A DNA stretch of 64,000 bases from Anodontia alba (GCA_964016985.1 OZ024831.1:26703631-26767630); one strand, 5' to 3'. Shown: positions 1 through 11,409, counted from the stretch's first letter. Made by a program: numbers and translations. The notes: generated from the sequence alone by a model not told the origin.

Positions 1-815
1 TACTCATCACTACCAGTTTATTTATCAAGTTCCAAGGCTGTAGCTCCAACAGGTTTTGAGATATTTGCTGACAATGGAAAAACGCTCAAAAATACAAAGG
101 GCCATAACTCATGAAGTATTTTTCGAAATTTATTTAAAAGTTATTCAGGTCGTTTATTTATCATTACCAATCAATTCACCAAGCTTCAAGTCTCTAACTC
201 TGATAGTTTTTGAGATATTTTGCTGACAGGATAAAAATGCCCAAAATTACAAAAGGCCATAACTCCTGAAGTATTTTTCAAAATTTATTTAAAAGTTAAT
301 CAGGTTGTCTATTCTTTACTACCAGTCTATTCGTCAAGTTTCAAGGCTCTAGCTCTACAGTTTTTGAGATATTTTGCTGACAATATAAAAATGCCCCAAA
401 ATTACAAAGGGCCATAACTAATGAAGCATTTTTCATTTCGTTGTTTTTTTTTTTTTTTTTTTTGTTTTTTTTTTCAAAAGTTTTTTTTTTTTTTTTTTTT
501 TTTTTTTTCAAAACTTAATCAAGTCATCTTCTAATCAGTACAAATCCATTCATTAAGCTTCAAGTTTCAAGGCTCTAGCTTTAATAGTTTTTGTTTTAAT
601 ACTTTGCTGACAAGATTGAATCCATATTTTTTCAAAGGGCAATAACACAGAAAAGAGGGCATAATCCTGCCGAGAAAAAAATATGTGTCAGCTATTTTTT
701 CATGAGGAATCCATATAAGAAATTTCAAAACTGTAGCACACACATGTCTAAAGTTCTGCTTTACATCAAAAAGCGTGACGAACGGACGGACGTACGAACG
801 CCCCAGAAGAAATAT
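1..815. repeat. Degenerate tandem repeat, ~155-bp period, with poly-T tract
   Basis: The motif ggccataactc recurs at about 99, 255 and 409, with a weaker form near 638. Between the copies lie diverged versions of 'tttttgagatattttgctgac' type text (shown here only in part). The first spacings are 156 and 154 bp; the last is stretched by poly-T tracts around 440-510. The end of the block (about 770-805) is an acgaacggacgg-like run. Such text is, from memory, very common in bivalve genomes, which supports the organism call. No coding potential was seen. Confidence 0.75.
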
Positions 816-879
816 GCCCCACCCAATTCTTCGTTGTGCATAAAAAAGGATTTCAGAAGTATTGCTAAACGCATACGCT

Positions 880-1830
880 AGAAGCTCTGTCAGTCAGATG
901 TGGATTCTGAAAAACTCCAAAGTGCTTCTACAAAATCTACAATTACTGTTATTTTGTTTTGTAAACAGTATCAAAACTTTCGATTTCTTAATTCCTTATA
1001 TCACAATACCTCGTAACAAACTGCAATCCAAATTGCGAGACATTATTACCAGTATTTCTTTCACAAGAATGGAAATCATCGCTTACAGTATGTTGGTCTT
1101 GGCTATGCAGATGCTTACTTTGTTCAGGGCCACTCTAATGCACTACACAAATACTCTTGATGCAGATGCTGTAAAGATGGTGGAATAATCTAATCAACAC
1201 CATCTTTAGGAGTTTGGTGGACGGATATTTCAATAAATAATCGGCATTCCTTCGGGAACTAATTGCGCCCCATTACTTGCCGACTTGTTTTATACTCGTA
1301 TGAGGCAGAGTTAATAAAGGGTCTAATGAAAGTAGGCGAAAACGCCTTACTACACAATTCGGTTTTGTACACAGATGACGTATTATCTCTAAATAAATCA
1401 GTTTTCAGAGTAACTCGAATTCATCTACCCTCGTGAACTTGAAATTTCAGAAACATCTGAGACGATAACCTCTTCCTCATACTTGGTCAACAATGAAAAT
1501 CTCATTACTTGGCTTTGCGACAAACGCGATGACTTCAATTTTCCCATTGTTAATTGTCCGTTTTTGAGCAAAACTTTCCTTCTGTGCCAGCATATGGACT
1601 TTAAGTTTCATAGTTAATCCGTTATACTAGAGCCTACTCTGGGCATCAAGACTTTACCGAACGAGGAAAACTTTTTACTACGAGACTGTTGACTCAGGGA
1701 TAACAAAGAATTAAACTGGTGTCAACACTTAAGAAGTTCTATGGGAGTCATCATGACCTTATCAATTCTAACAATGTGGCTCTTTCCAGACTTATATCTG
1801 ATGTATTTGTCACAGCCCAGCCATAAACAA
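880..1830 (+). pseudogene. Decayed reverse transcriptase of a retroelement
   Basis: Broken reading frames together show the core of a reverse transcriptase. About 970-987 encodes IKTFDF (palm motif A region), followed by YITIPRNKLQSKL. After a frame change near 1080 the text reads GLGYADAYFVQGHSN. At 1243-1290 is GIPSGTNCAPLLADLF, at 1368-1379 the catalytic YTDD box followed by VLSLN, and at 1519-1554 DKRDDFNFPIVN. Several frame changes and stops separate these blocks, so it cannot make an enzyme. The GTNCAPLLADLF type of RT is widespread in mollusc and cnidarian repeats; a Penelope-like assignment is only a guess. No flanking endonuclease was recognised. Confidence 0.8.
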
Positions 1831-1849
1831 ACTTCTGAAACCCCGGACA

Positions 1850-2153
1850 TTTATTTGTGTTGAGGTTTTACGGCCCAGTCAACCCAATGGGGTCATGTCG
1901 AGCGCGGTCAGTTTACCTAACCACACGTTTACTGGGCAGGGTTAGTCCTCTAAGCGGTTAACCAGTATCGTGCACATTCTATCGCCAGAAACTGACAACT
2001 GTCCTTCATGAATCAGCGGAAGGGAGAGAATGACCGTAGAAAATATTTCATGATCAATCTCCACGAAAGAATGTTGCCGACCTCGGCGGGGGTTGAACCC
2101 GCGACCTTCTGGTCTCCAGTCGGACGGCGCATCCAACTGAGCCACCGGACATT
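1850..2153 (-). mobile_element. tRNA-derived SINE
   Basis: On the minus strand the element begins with a tRNA-like head: A-box-like GGCTCAGTTGG at 2143-2133 and B box GGGTTCAACCC at about 2100-2090, with a good T-stem (GCGGG/CCCGC) and a 7-base loop. The first seven bases do not pair with the bases after the T-stem, so it is not an intact tRNA. A body of about 200 bp follows, ending in a segment ccgtaaaacctcaacaca. Similar text, ggacatttatt on the left and ggacattaatt on the right, may be a diverged target duplication. It lies just behind the RT pseudogene. Molluscan V-SINE-like families are candidates, unverified. Confidence 0.75.
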
Positions 2154-3383
2154 AATTCACGTATGTGTTTCACGTATGTTCCTTAATTACTCTTCAGGCT
2201 GATAGGCATGGTGTACGAGGCGTGCTTGCTGGGTAATGTTTACTTTCCATGCTCTCCTGCTTACACCACATTTATTTCGGGTCCATGTCTGTCTGTCTGA
2301 ACATTATCAATTTTGCCTTTGTGTACATCGAGTATGATTTTCCGAAATACAATTTTGGTATATTGATTTCAGACTCATATAAAATAAAGAATCCGAAAGT
2401 TTTGTGTAAGTTCAGCAATGAGCTCGAAAGAACTGTCCAATATTTGTTCATTGGATCTAGACGGCTTACTATTTGTTCCGTTGATCTATCAAAAAAGGCC
2501 ACTGTGTGTCCCACAAATACACATGTTCTTAGTGTTCATTAAACCCATCTACGAATGAAAGCCCCTCTGTTTGCTCAGCTATCCAGTAGAGAAAAATCCG
2601 AGAAAAGATGAAGTTCATTGCTCTTCTTTTCAAATTTATTTATCATCAATATAGCTGGCATTAGTGCCATGTGGCGGTCGTAAATCGTCTGACTGTTCTT
2701 CGTATAATGTAGTTTATGTTTGGGATCACTTACCATATTCCGAAAATTTTTAATAATTTATATGATGATCATGATGAGACCTAATTGGTCAAAACTAGCT
2801 AGTCAGACCTAGAAAATGTGGACTCTTCAAGATTTTCTGGTCTGTTTACTACATTTATTACTATTACTATAGAAGCAGCTGCTAGTATTTGTTTATCTCA
2901 TCTCGACAGGGATTTCAAGTACTGCTGAACTCCTCAATGCGGTTTGCCACATAACAGTCATGTGGTATTCTGCCGCTTTGTAGCATTTTACAATCTGGAT
3001 AGTTTCGACAACATTTGTATTACCAGTAGTCCTTCTGAATGTACATATTAAGTCTAACCTCGGAATTCCCATTACAGTTTCCAGGTGAGTTTAGCAAAGA
3101 AGAAAATTTGCTTTCGTGAAGAGCTGAACTTGTACGAGAGAGTAGCGGAAATATCGTTCGTAGATGACTTGACAAACTCTGGGAATGTATTTCTTTGATA
3201 TATCGGAGATATACAGGATTCTTTTATAGATTAAAGAAACACATTCTTCGTGGTCATTTTATACATGAGATTAATAAATCCCGGACATTTATCTCGAAGC
3301 CATAGTTGAGCTAGAAAAAGATTCAGACTTTTCAACAGATACGCTGAGCGATAATCTTTGTTATATCGTGGTGTTAAGAAGTT
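2154..3383. other. Non-coding stretch, no gene recognised
   Basis: No ORF here resembles a known protein and none is longer than about 100 codons. A segment at about 2618-2715 (gctggcattagtgccatgtggcgg-type text) is related to the repeat called L at 7868-8270 and 28130-28440. The remainder shows no repeat that I can match within the window. Confidence 0.5.
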
Positions 3384-3490
3384 CCCAGTTAGCATTCTAC
3401 GTAAATCTACATCGGGCCGTCATCGGCCCGTCAGCTACCCTGACGGGCCGATGACGGTCCGATATAGATTTATGTAGAATGCTGACTGGG
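3384..3490. mobile_element. 107-bp fold-back element, family E copy 1
   Basis: Starts CCCAG and ends CTGGG. It folds on itself over its whole length: arms of the form gcattctacgtaaatct / agatttatgtagaatgc enclose a GC-rich inner stem (cgggccg...cggcccg). Two further copies, at 5002-5108 and 54705-54811, have exactly the same length. The ends resemble those of family F. Confidence 0.85.
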
Positions 3491-4091
3491 TTAATTCTTA
3501 CGTTTTTCTGTGCTGTTCAGCTGCGGACAAGGAACTCGTATGCAGACCAAACAGTTATAGTTCGGACGGTATTTAGATTAAGGGTTGAACACTCTATAGA
3601 CTTGGTTTGAACTCTCAATAGTTTCTTCTGCTGCTTTTTTCTTTGGCGGTATTTCTGTTGCTGTTCCTCTTCGTTTGTTCATTCTGCTTTCGTTAGAGTA
3701 TCTTTAGTGTTTAGTGTATATTATGTCATTAACCCTTCCACTCCTGAGTTTCTAAAGTAGCCTCTTCCATCTTTGAATCTGGTAAGAACCATTGTTCCAA
3801 ATCAAAAATCAAAATAGAATTGCAAACAATGAGAATTCTGATGCAACGGCGCATTATAAGCCATGTCATCAGGATCTACATTGTTTGCAAAACATTTGTT
3901 TTGGTCTGCAGGGCGTAACAGTATCCTGTGAGGTTTTGTCCGCGTGTGATCTTGCCTGGGTATTCACATATTTACTGTCTACTTTGGAGCACAACACACA
4001 CTGTATATTTATTGTATAGATGGACTTAGCAAGTCAGGGACGTTATAAAAAATAAATCGTGTATTTCTTGCACAGATGAGCCCAGAAAATA

Positions 4092-4350
4092 CATCACGAA
4101 AACATACCTATATAACATTGACCCCCTTAAACCACTTTTATATAGTAAAACTGGGGTTCATAGTGGTATACATTATCTTTCTTATTTTTGCTCGAAAACA
4201 TAGATTGTGGGTACTCGTTACAACCGCTTCGCCAAGGCGGTTCTAATGAGAATCCACAATCTATGTTTTGAGCAGGAATATGAAAAATATCAGAGTTTTA
4301 TCTGATTATTTTTTCAGGTTTTGGAGCTGAAATTTTCTATATATTTGAAT

Positions 4351-4383
<33 letters not shown>

Positions 4384-4398
4384 CTTTTCGTAATGCAG
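4092..4398 (+). mobile_element. Family A fold-back MITE, copy A1
   Basis: Family A has imperfect terminal inverted repeats CATYACGAAAACAYGCCTAT and its complement, a left half with ccccttaaaccccac, a right half with tttggtggtaaaattttc, and a central palindrome of about 80-90 bp with arms ggtactcgttagaaccgcct / aggcggttctaacgagtacc. Here the left arm is intact but the right half holds a poly-T expansion at about 4356-4383. The central arms are slightly unequal (cgccaaggcgg; right arm 'aatgag'). Confidence 0.85.
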
Positions 4399-5001
4399 GA
4401 TTTTTATTCAGGAAAAAACTTAACAAACGCTGTGACTCTCGTTGAGGGATGAGGTCTTTGTTTCATAAGGGGGCCTATTATTCACTTGGAACTCCTTATG
4501 TAAATGCGCCTAGCATGTATTGAGATGCTCTGTCATTTGCAGAAGAACTAAACAAGCACAGGAATATACGTAGACAATCACCAGGAATGTCTTTCAAAGA
4601 CGAATTTGGCAAATATAGAAACCCTTTCATAGACGAGGTTATCAAATATTGAGAATTCTTATATGTATTACTGATAAATCCCTACCTTAAATTGTTTTCT
4701 AACGTAACAGGTTCGTTTTAATAGTAGTAATACTATATTCAAACCATTAGGCAGTGCCTCTCTACGAGGCCAACATTAATCTAGTTGTAGTTCAACTGTG
4801 TTGTTAGGCTTTTTTAAAAGCGAGATTTCTCAAAAAAATGTCATGTGCAATTCCTAACTCCCTTTCAATCAATAACCTTGTTCTGCCGTTCACATTGTCT
4901 TTAACATCACTGACAAGGTCTAGTTGGCCGAAGCAAAAACAATGACAAGGCAACGATACAATTTCAATAATCGATATACAGTTATAAAGGAATTGAAATA
5001 A

Positions 5002-5108
5002 CCCAGTAAGCATTCTTTGTAAATCTATAGCGGGCCGTTATCGGCCCGTCAGGGTAGCTGACGGGCTGATAACGGCCTGCTGTAGATTTATAAAGAATGC
5101 TCGCTGGG
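5002..5108. mobile_element. 107-bp fold-back element, family E copy 2
   Basis: Same structure and same length as 3384-3490: CCCAG at the left edge, CTGGG at the right, outer arms gcattctttgtaaatct / agatttataaagaatgc and an inner cgggccgttatcggcccg stem. Arm substitutions relative to copy 1 occur mostly on both sides at once. Confidence 0.85.
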
Positions 5109-5186
5109 AAAGGAACCGTATTGGAAGTGTCAGCAGAAACAACTACAGAACGAGGCTTAAACTAGTTTTACTAGATTGAAACATTG

Positions 5187-5475
5187 CCTTTCATACTCGT
5201 GCAGCTCAAACTTACAAATATGTTCGGTCCGCGTAGTTTTCTACCTCAGCAGTGATACATCACAGTAAATAAATCTCAAAACTATCATCAAAATAAGAAG
5301 AAGGCTCAATGGCGATATGAGGCCCCGGCAAAAGAAAAACACAAGTTAGACCACGACGAGCCCGACCACATATAGCAAGAGGTAGGCATCAACATCAACG
5401 TTCTGAAATTGGAAGGGGCCGTCATTCATTATGAGACCCGACACGTCATCGTGCAATTAAAGAGGAGGGAATCAA
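5187..5475 (+). repeat. Dispersed repeat B, fragment 1
   Basis: Matches 7253-7570 along its length: a segment like tatgttcggtcc, then 'cacagtaa...', then 'ctcaatggcgatatgagg', then 'gaccacgacgagcccgacca', then a closing part with cgtcattcat. No protein recognised. The full repeat B seems longer than any single copy here; other fragments are at 8900-9250, 25788-25955, 31668-32225 and 55365-55686. Confidence 0.6.
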
Positions 5476-6445
5476 ATGCATCAACCATAATTTTGTTAAA
5501 CAACCATGCATGCAGTTTGCCGCATTACATTAATTTTGAAATTTATCTTTTTGTAACAACTAAAAATCTTTTTAATTGTTCCGAAAATCAGTATTAATGC
5601 AATTTTCGTCGGTTGGTTGCAACGAATTAGGCCAAACATTAATTTTCCCTGTTTAGTCAGCAAATCCCTGAAGAAGATTGACGGCGTTTATGTAGGCAAA
5701 ATATTTTGTATTGAGGTCCATGGAACTTGATGTAATGCCAAGTTCCACTCAACTGCACGGTACAGCCGTATGTAGACGAGATTATGTTATGCTTTCGTTT
5801 TGTTTCATGGCTGAATTTTTTTCCTCGAGGAAATGACATAGGTTTCGCATAAGTTTACATAGGCGTCTGGTTTTGCATGTGTAAAGGTTTAGCATATTTA
5901 AATGACGGATTAATAAAGATGGGTCGGTCACCTACTCGGCTTAAAATAATCTCGTTTTATTTAAAAAATGTTTCCCTTTTCAACTGAAAACGTCTTCAGA
6001 GTGTCCGGGTTTGTCCTACGGTACAACGGTGTACTGAGTTGGTCGCGGAGGAACCCCAGTTCACTTTGAGTTTGAAGACCAAGTCGCCATAAAATTCGGG
6101 TTCCGATATACCTTCTTGCAGAAGTGTTTTCGTGCTAAATTTTATATTTGGAAAATAATGCCGATAGAAATGCAATAACTCCTAGAAAACTTTTCTCCAC
6201 TTTATAATGCCGATATGATAAATCCAGAAGGGTTATTATTCCTAATATACCCAGTAATGATTGTTAACTTAACTGGAAATTTATTGCACCACGGCGGGTC
6301 GGGCCTCAAACCAAATGACAACTCCTTCCTGTTATCTGTGGTCCCTACTTGTGTGTATGTGTGTGTGTTTGTTTTTGTTCTTTTTTTTTTTTTTTTTTGC
6401 TCTGACTTCAGATCGCCGTTAGATAGTCTAGATTGTATCATTTTC

Positions 6446-6482
<37 letters not shown>

Positions 6483-6670
6483 TTTTTGTTATTGTTGTTT
6501 TTTATTGCGGTGTTTCATTTAAGAGGTAGAGGACCCTACGTGGACCGAAAACTTGCAATTTGAAGTTGTATCAGACTTAAAGGACTGTTTCGATCGGGTA
6601 AAAATAGTTTAAGCCCGGTCTCAGTATTAATATTAAATTGTTTTATTTTCCTAGCTATCTGCCCTTGGCA

Positions 6671-6672
<2 letters not shown>
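5476..6672. other. Non-coding stretch with T-rich simple sequence
   Basis: No gene recognised. Holds a ttttc/poly-T tract at about 6380-6400 and 6444-6487. ORFs across these tracts are low-complexity artefacts. Confidence 0.5.

Positions 6673-6754
<82 letters not shown>
6673..6754. repeat. (TA)n microsatellite
   Basis: About 41 uninterrupted TA units. Self-complementary, so it can extrude a hairpin. Alternating Tyr-Ile ORFs on both strands across it are artefacts. Confidence 0.98.
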
Positions 6755-6757
<3 letters not shown>

Positions 6758-6984
6758 ATGGTAATTGCTTCTATAGTGTTTGCTAAATGTCCCTACCGAA
6801 AACCTCATAGACATGCTCAACATGATGAGCAGCAGGGCTTGACATATATTAAACAATAATAAATGTGGTGGTTCTGGTGTTGTTTGTTCTTTAGGTGGCC
6901 TTGTGCTGTTCGCTGTGGGGCTTTCTTTTTCAGGTGTTATCCTATTCGTTGCCTTATTTTCCTGTTTAATGGATCCTGTCTACT

Positions 6985-7252
6985 AGTACGAAAACATGCC
7001 TATTCAAATATATAGAAAATTTCACCTCCAAAACTGTAAAATTTCAGATAAAAAACTAATATTTTTCAAATTTCTGCTCAAAGCATAGATTGTGGGTACT
7101 TGTTAGAACCGCTTCTGTGAGGTGGTTCTAACGAGTGACCACAATCTATGTTTTTGAAATAAGAAAATAATGTATACCCCTGTAAACCCCAGTTTTACTA
7201 TATAAAAGTTGGGTTTAAGGGAGTCAAAATTATATAGGCGTGTTTTCGTGCT
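6985..7252 (-). mobile_element. Family A fold-back MITE, copy A2
   Basis: Minus orientation: starts gtacgaaaacatgcctattc and ends ggcgtgttttcgtgctg. The central palindrome gggtacttgttagaaccgct / tgaggtggttctaacgagtg has drifted, with the right arm missing the second ac of gggtac. It directly abuts repeat B fragment 2. Confidence 0.85.
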
Positions 7253-7570
7253 GAAACTTACAGTTTTACTCGCGCGAAACCTCGCCGTCAATGTTGATGC
7301 AGGTCTATATTGCAAACATATATTCGGTCCTCATAGTCCCTCTACCTCATTTGTGAAACACCACAATGAAACACATCTTATCACATACATTGTGATGACA
7401 GACGGCAAAGGGTTCAATGGCTATCAGAAGCTTTAAGACAATCAAACCACAAACAGGACCACGATGGGCCCGACCACAGACATTGATAGTCAAAGCGCCA
7501 ACGATCTGAAATAGATTGAGGAGGCAGCCGTCATTTAACCCGAAGACCAACCTACCGTCTATTAAAACAC
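7253..7570 (+). repeat. Dispersed repeat B, fragment 2
   Basis: Shares with fragment 1 the order tattcggtcc, gtgaaacaccac, gttcaatggctatcagaag, gaccacgatgggcccgacca and a closing cgtcatttaa-type segment. Its first part, actcgcgcgaaacctc, recurs at about 32185-32200 in another B fragment, which shows that the two pieces belong to one longer repeat. A family A element sits at its left edge. Confidence 0.6.
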
Positions 7571-7668
7571 AATTCTATTATATTCGCTGTCTTTAATATG
7601 TCCTGTGCTTTTAACGATATATTTTCTTATAGTTTATGCCCCAACCAATATAGTATTGAAGTCCTTTT

Positions 7669-7776
7669 CCCAGCAAACACACAACGTCGTAAAAACATCG
7701 TTACAACGTCGTTGCAACGTCACGACGTTGCAGCGACCGTATAACGACGTTGGTGCGACGTTGTGTGAATGCTTGG
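7669..7776. mobile_element. ~108-bp fold-back element, family F copy 1
   Basis: Left end CCCAGCAAACACACAACGT, right end acgttgtgtgaatgcttgg. The interior is a run of caacgtcg-type words on the left answered by cgacgttg words on the right, so the whole forms one long hairpin. The right terminus is more decayed than in 12952-13059. Confidence 0.8.
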
Positions 7777-7867
7777 TTGAGGAAGACTGGTAAAAAAGAC
7801 AGATACAATATATGACATTTTGCGAAACTGTTAGGAAACATGAGGAATGTTGTATTATTCATTATTG

Positions 7868-8300
7868 TCCAGATTCAATCAAACCAATAAAAATCTAAAA
7901 GTTTGTCTTTCGGAAAAAAAAAAAATAATAAAATAAAAAGAAAAAAAAAAAAAATAGAAAAAAAAGAAAAAATAAAATAAAAAGAAAAAAAAAAAAAAAA
8001 AAAAAAGAATACATAAAAGAAGGAAAGTCGGAGACTCGGTTTGTTTTATAGCCGCCTCACGGCACTTAACACCAACTACATTGAAGTAAAATGAAAATCT
8101 AAAAGTTTGCATTTGAAAAATTAAAGAACACACAAAAGGACAAAAATCGGAGACTCGGTTATAGTAAGTCTCTTCGTATGCAGCAATATAATCTGCACTA
8201 TGATGAAGTACGGGGAGACGTTTTATGGCCGCCACACGGCATTTCATGCCAGCTGCCAAGTTTACCATTGTATGGTTTAATTATTATTATTATTATTATT
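7868..8300. repeat. Dispersed repeat L with purine-rich tract
   Basis: Contains two tandem related segments: aaaatctaaaagtttg with ggagactcggtt, each followed by a 'gccgcc(t/a)cacggca' segment (about 8050 and 8228). An A/G-rich tract lies at 7912-8008. The same text occurs in inverse order at 28130-28440 (gtgccgtgtggcggcc ... accgagtctcc). Predicted peptides rich in Phe come from the tract and are not real. Confidence 0.6.
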
Positions 8301-8899
8301 GTTTGTACTGTATTAATGATCCCTTTTCTGAGCAGAACATTTTTTTTTTTTACATATACTGTGTGAGCTCAACAAACGGCCCCCACAGAAGCACTTAACG
8401 ACACAGTTGCTTTCAAAAGATCTTCCGAATCAGGGCTCATATTAAAATGCTTCTTGGAGATTTTATTTCGCCATTCAATGTGATAGATAAACTATTTGCT
8501 TTCACTGCGGTAAACCGTGGTGTTTTTTATTCACCCATGGAAATGACTTGCTCATGGACTGACAGCATCTGGATAGACTATTGACCTTAGATTGAGACTG
8601 TTGACGGAGTTTCCGTCGGTTAGTATTATCAATATTACATCAATAGTCATTCCCACTTTTGCGTAAGACTCACACTGATCCAACAGGAAATGCAATTTTT
8701 ACATTATTTTCTTGAATTTTATCGTAGTCGCTTCTAATGCCATAACCAAATGCTGGTGGCGTCTCAGCAACGTTTATATTTCAAATCATGAACACCTGAG
8801 AACCCGTCATAACAAACCAATCTCAATTCATACACCTCATAAGTATGTTATGCGTTATAAAACAAATAAACATATATTTGCAATTTTAGTTTTCCCACT

Positions 8900-9250
8900 G
8901 ACCGTTCCAAGGCGGTTCCTCTGTTGCAGCTCTTCTTTGCATCATGAAAACATACTTATATAGACCCCATAAACCCTACTTTGATATAGTAAAACTGGGG
9001 TTTAAAGGGGTATACATTATTTTTCGTATTTCTGCTCAAGAAACATAGATTGCTGGTACTCGTTAGAACAGCCTCGGCGAGGCGGTTCTAAAGAGTACCC
9101 ACAATCTATGTTTTTGAGCAGAAATATGAAAACTATCATAATTTTTATCTGAAAACTTGTTTTTTTCAGTTTACCTTCTTTTTGGTGATTCGGAAGTGTT
9201 GTGCTTCGTGATTGTGGCATTTCCTTGGTATCTTCACTTATATTTTTATT
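8900..9250 (-). repeat. Dispersed repeat B, fragment 3, interrupted by family A
   Basis: On the minus strand the right flank reads gaagataccaaggaaatgcc ... cacgaagcacaacac and the left flank reads gaggaaccgccttggaacgg. Both are the B text seen unbroken at 55365-55686. The element between them is family A copy A3, so A jumped into B or the two moved together. Confidence 0.65.
8940..9185 (+). mobile_element. Family A fold-back MITE, copy A3 (right end lost)
   Basis: Left end catcatgaaaacatacttat, then a normal left half and a central palindrome with mismatches (agaacagcctcggcgaggcgg). The right half fades after ttttatctgaaaac and lacks the terminal ttttcgtaatg. It lies inside repeat B fragment 3. 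Confidence 0.8.
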
Positions 9251-9391
9251 TGAATATTTGCACTGTATTGACATAAAATTGCTTTATTTCCATGAACGTT
9301 TGTTTGTATAAGCACTGCACGTTAAATGTCCTAAGATTTCGTACACCACATTATCAGATAAATTGGAATATGCAAATATTGCACTTCCGGA

Positions 9392-9419
9392 AGTAGTATA
9401 GGGTGCTACCTATACTACT
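9392..9419. mobile_element. 28-bp palindromic micro-insertion
   Basis: Arms AGTAGTATAGG / CCTATACTACT with a 6-base centre gtgcta. It is flanked on both sides by TCCGGA (9386-9391 and 9420-9425), which reads as a 6-bp target duplication. It looks like a shortened relative of the 37-bp palindrome at 30269-30305, which shares AGTAGTATAGGGTGC and has its own 6-bp duplication. Confidence 0.65.
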
Positions 9420-9649
9420 TCCGGATCAGACAGCTTCTGATGTACATCATTTGCCTTTCCGCCAAGTGTTAATGGAATATATGCATACAAAGCAACATTT
9501 CTGAAATTAAGGACCATTAATTTAACATATATATATATACAGTTAACCTCTGTCCTGCTGAATAAATAAAGATGCCACACCCACTTCCAATTTTCAGCCA
9601 AACAGATAACTTGATCCAGGTTGTTGATATAAATTCACATACTCAATGA

Positions 9650-9717
9650 CAAACAGTGCAGATCCAGATCAGTTGGCTTCTTCAGAAGCCAACTGATCTG
9701 GATCTACACTGTATGCA
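9650..9717. repeat. D palindrome, inner stem type gamma
   Basis: Outer arms of the D type (aaacagtgcagatccagatc / gatctggatctacactgt) enclose an inner stem agttggcttc / gaagccaact with loop ttca. Half copies of the same type lie at about 12236-12270 and 14060-14125. Confidence 0.8.
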
Positions 9718-10067
9718 AAGGAAGGGTATATCCGGGATCAGCAGGACAAGGGTTATTAAAGCTTGTTCAAAGTGGCATATTAATGTGTTGCAACTTGTTT
9801 TGAGAATGCCTTTGAAGCAACAGTTCATTGTGCATTTGATTTTCATGGGAAAATGAATAAAAATGATAAAACATGATTAAAGAACAACAAGAGACTACAT
9901 TTGATCATCGTTTATTTCATTGTGTTTTTCGTTATCTTCATGTAATAGACATAACAATCATATAATACAATTATATGATGCATATAACATTATTCATAGT
10001 CACATCATAGCAAACTGGCAATAAGTTATACACACTGAACAACATTAACGACAAAAATATTACATGA

Positions 10068-10310
10068 TTAAGGGCACTAGACACACCTGGTGTATATTCA
10101 CCATTTTTACAAGGGAGGCAACTTTTTGTAACATCCTGATTGTTTTCTGCACATGAATCCCCTTCTGAAAAGGGGTCTTCTCTAAAAGGAAAGAATTTGC
10201 TCCCAGTGGGAGCAAATTCTTTCCTTTAAGAGTAGACTCCTTTTCAGAAGGGAGATAAAACGATTTTGTCAGAGTTGCCTCCGTTGATAGTGTATTAGTT
10301 TCCCTTTACT
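10068..10310. mobile_element. Family H fold-back element, copy 1
   Basis: Ends ttaagggcactagacacacc / agtgtattagtttccctt are imperfect inverted repeats. The centre is a long hairpin: ccttctgaaaaggggtcttc ... gggagcaaattctttccttt and complement. Copies at 26200-26501 (inverted), 52795-52872 (core only) and 60718-61083. Confidence 0.75.
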
Positions 10311-11109
10311 TACTATACGATAACACGAACAGTCATCTCCAGTGGACCTCTACAACTGTACCTGAACAGGTAAACGGCATTCACAAATGGTTCGTCCTCA
10401 CCTCTTTGTTTTATATAAAAATGTATATGGACCGACCACGCTACAGAATGAATGAATGGAGCGCTAAGACCCAGATGATACGTTGTTCATGCGCAGGATG
10501 ATCGGATTATGCGCGTTTTGTGCATGTTCGTAGGCATATTTTCGCTTGACGCGGCCCATATAGTATTTGGGCTGAAATGCCTGAGTAACCAGGTCTGATC
10601 AGGGTATACACTATTTTCCATTCATCCCTCACTTATAAGACTCACCAACATGCAGACAAATTGACGTTTTCAAATTTTAGGACAAGCGTGATAAAATGAC
10701 GAATTGATAGTAGCTTTGAAATGAATAAGATACATTTTAATAAATCGTACTGGCAGTAGTGTTAAAAAATAATCTCTGTTCTGTTAAAACTTATGTTTAA
10801 GCACCTTGTTGGCATTATACATTTTAGAAGGGGGTGCAATACATGCCCTGCGTGACGTTATCCTATGTTGTTATCTTTTCGGCCATATTCATGATAATGA
10901 AAGTGCATTGACACTGACCACAATTCTGTGTACGTACACGGCAGACAAGGATTTGGCTTATAATTCTACTTACGGGGTTTTGACCCTCGAAACGACTTAC
11001 AGGAGGAAAGTGCCATATCATTAGCTAGCTGGCTTCAGCAGTGATTGGCATAAATGAGTTTATAAAGCCCTTGCTCTAAATCAATATCAGATTAAGAAAT
11101 GGTTTCATG
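10311..11109. other. Non-coding stretch, D2-like fragments, no gene
   Basis: About 10435-10610 holds diverged D2-type text (gcgcaggatgatcggattatgcgc; ttcgcttgacgcggcc, the latter shared with 13322-13340; tgatcagggtatac). The rest shows no recognisable gene or repeat. Confidence 0.45.
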
Positions 11110-11325
11110 TTAAACCTTAACCACTCTCCGGACAAATTTCAACAGACAAAAATTTGAAGATATGTTTTTTTAGAAAACAGGGTTTGACGTTTCATGCAAA
11201 CTATTTCCTTAGGAGACAGTTTGCATGAAATATCAAACCCTGTTTTCTGGAACAAATCAGAAAAAAAAAAGAATATTTCAAAATATCTGTTGATTTATTT
11301 TTCTTTGACTGAGCCACTGGCATGT
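11110..11325. mobile_element. Family I fold-back element, copy 1
   Basis: The core is gtttgacgtttcatgcaaac ... aggagacagtttgcatgaaa with complement, flanked by arms resembling ttcaacagacaaaaattt and its inverse. Other copies: 24005-24190, 30997-31215, 46991-47220, about 48028-48175, 51561-51770, 57156-57352. Confidence 0.7.
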
Positions 11326-11409
11326 GTAATCATTATTTCTGTAAACACTTAATGAAGTACTGCAGAGGTGAAAGCTATTATCATACCAGCTAGATTGTGT
11401 TCCCGATAA

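Noticed and set aside
2080..2153. tRNA gene on the minus strand
   Set aside because: A and B boxes and the T-stem are present but the acceptor stem does not pair and a SINE body follows; called a SINE head instead.
6673..6754. ORFs of alternating Tyr-Ile and other low-complexity peptides
   Set aside because: These derive from (TA)n, (CA)n, (ATTGT)n, poly-A/T and triplet microsatellites.
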